DNA from: WTJY01 sp041568735
GTDB taxonomy: Bacteria > Chloroflexota > Anaerolineae > Promineifilales > Promineifilaceae
NCBI GenBank assembly: GCA_041568735.1
Contig: JBFFZG010000308.1
Coordinates: 1 to 5,624 of the forward strand
Direction of reading: 5' to 3'
Length of the DNA: 5,624 nucleotides
Shown here: positions 5,518 through 5,624 of the stretch, piece after piece
Position numbering within the stretch: the first letter of the stretch is position 1
How the letters are laid out: the number at the start of each line of letters is the position of its first letter
Notes under the pieces: model-generated
The model's database searches: none
The model's input: the letters and a program-made list of their open reading frames with translations, nothing else
Told to the model about the DNA's origin: nothing
Translations under genes and position numbers: made by a program

Positions 5518-5624
5518 GTGGATTCTTTTATCAAGCTGCAGGCGATCGCCGTTCACATGAACCTGGAACCGGATGGGGAAATCCCCCCCCGGCCGCCGCG
5601 AGGCGATGTCGCCCCCTGCGGCAA
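5518..5624 (+). CDS. Start of an SOS-controlled gene, possibly a radical-SAM DNA repair or modification protein (continues past the window)
   Basis: A frame opens at GTG 5518 and stays open for 35 codons to the window edge, beginning VDSFIKLQAIAVHMNLEPDG and ending in VAPCG. AAGAGG directly abuts the GTG, too close for a normal Shine-Dalgarno, in keeping with a leaderless message from the promoter just upstream. The ATG at 5557 is a second possible start but lacks a ribosome site. The HMxLEPDGExP pattern and the following P-C-G recall, from memory only, the N-terminus of radical-SAM proteins annotated as putative DNA modification/repair proteins. The Cys-x3-Cys-x2-Cys cluster that would prove it lies beyond the window. 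A run of eight C (5583-5590) inside the frame is a possible slippage or sequencing-error site. Coding status rests mainly on the promoter and LexA box. Confidence 0.5.
   Translation, partial: MDSFIKLQAIAVHMNLEPDGEIPPRPPRGDVAPCG

Noticed and set aside
5311..5556. N-terminal extension of the epimerase fragment
   Set aside because: The open frame runs through the 15-bp inverted repeat and the divergent promoter; family similarity begins only after the internal Met at 5310.
1..5624. CRISPR array, tRNA, rRNA or insertion sequence
   Set aside because: No regular repeat-spacer pattern, cloverleaf with CCA-type end, rRNA motif or transposase was seen.

Overview
The window is GC-rich bacterial DNA, tightly packed, with nearly all genes on the minus strand. 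It suggests Chloroflexota (Anaerolineae-like). That is an inference from the protein styles: a levoglucosan-dehydrogenase-like Gfo/Idh/MocA enzyme, a polytopic sensor kinase, a dipeptide-epimerase-like start, and a GAAC-N4-GTTC type LexA box. No rRNA or other marker gene is present to fix the taxon.

Reading down the minus strand from high to low coordinates, the layout is as follows. A short plus-strand gene start (5518 onward) lies behind a very good sigma-70 promoter with a LexA/SOS box in its spacer. Back to back with it is a broken N-terminal fragment of an enolase-superfamily dipeptide epimerase (5134-5310), and a perfect 15-bp inverted repeat lies between the two. Next come a membrane sensor histidine kinase with about ten predicted membrane segments (3194-4978), a Gfo/Idh/MocA NAD(P)-dependent oxidoreductase (1842-3041) and an OmpR/PhoB-family response regulator (1102-1788). 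After a 545-bp gap comes the start of a secreted subtilisin-family (S8) protease, which runs off the window at base 1.

The kinase and regulator are probable partners, with the sugar-type dehydrogenase lodged between them. The most interesting part is the gap between the regulator and the protease. It holds four TGTCA/TATCA half-sites spaced 11, 11 and 12 bp on the minus strand, followed at PhoB-like distance by a possible -10 box. A further stretch of about 400 bases leads to the protease start codon and contains a long rod-like RNA hairpin (797-900) that I cannot assign to a known family. A related TGTCA-N6-TAACA pair and nested inverted repeats sit just in front of the kinase gene. The working hypothesis is a two-component system that senses a membrane or envelope signal, regulates itself, and controls an exported protease through a tandem-site promoter and a structured leader.

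No tRNA, rRNA, CRISPR array, insertion sequence or origin was seen.
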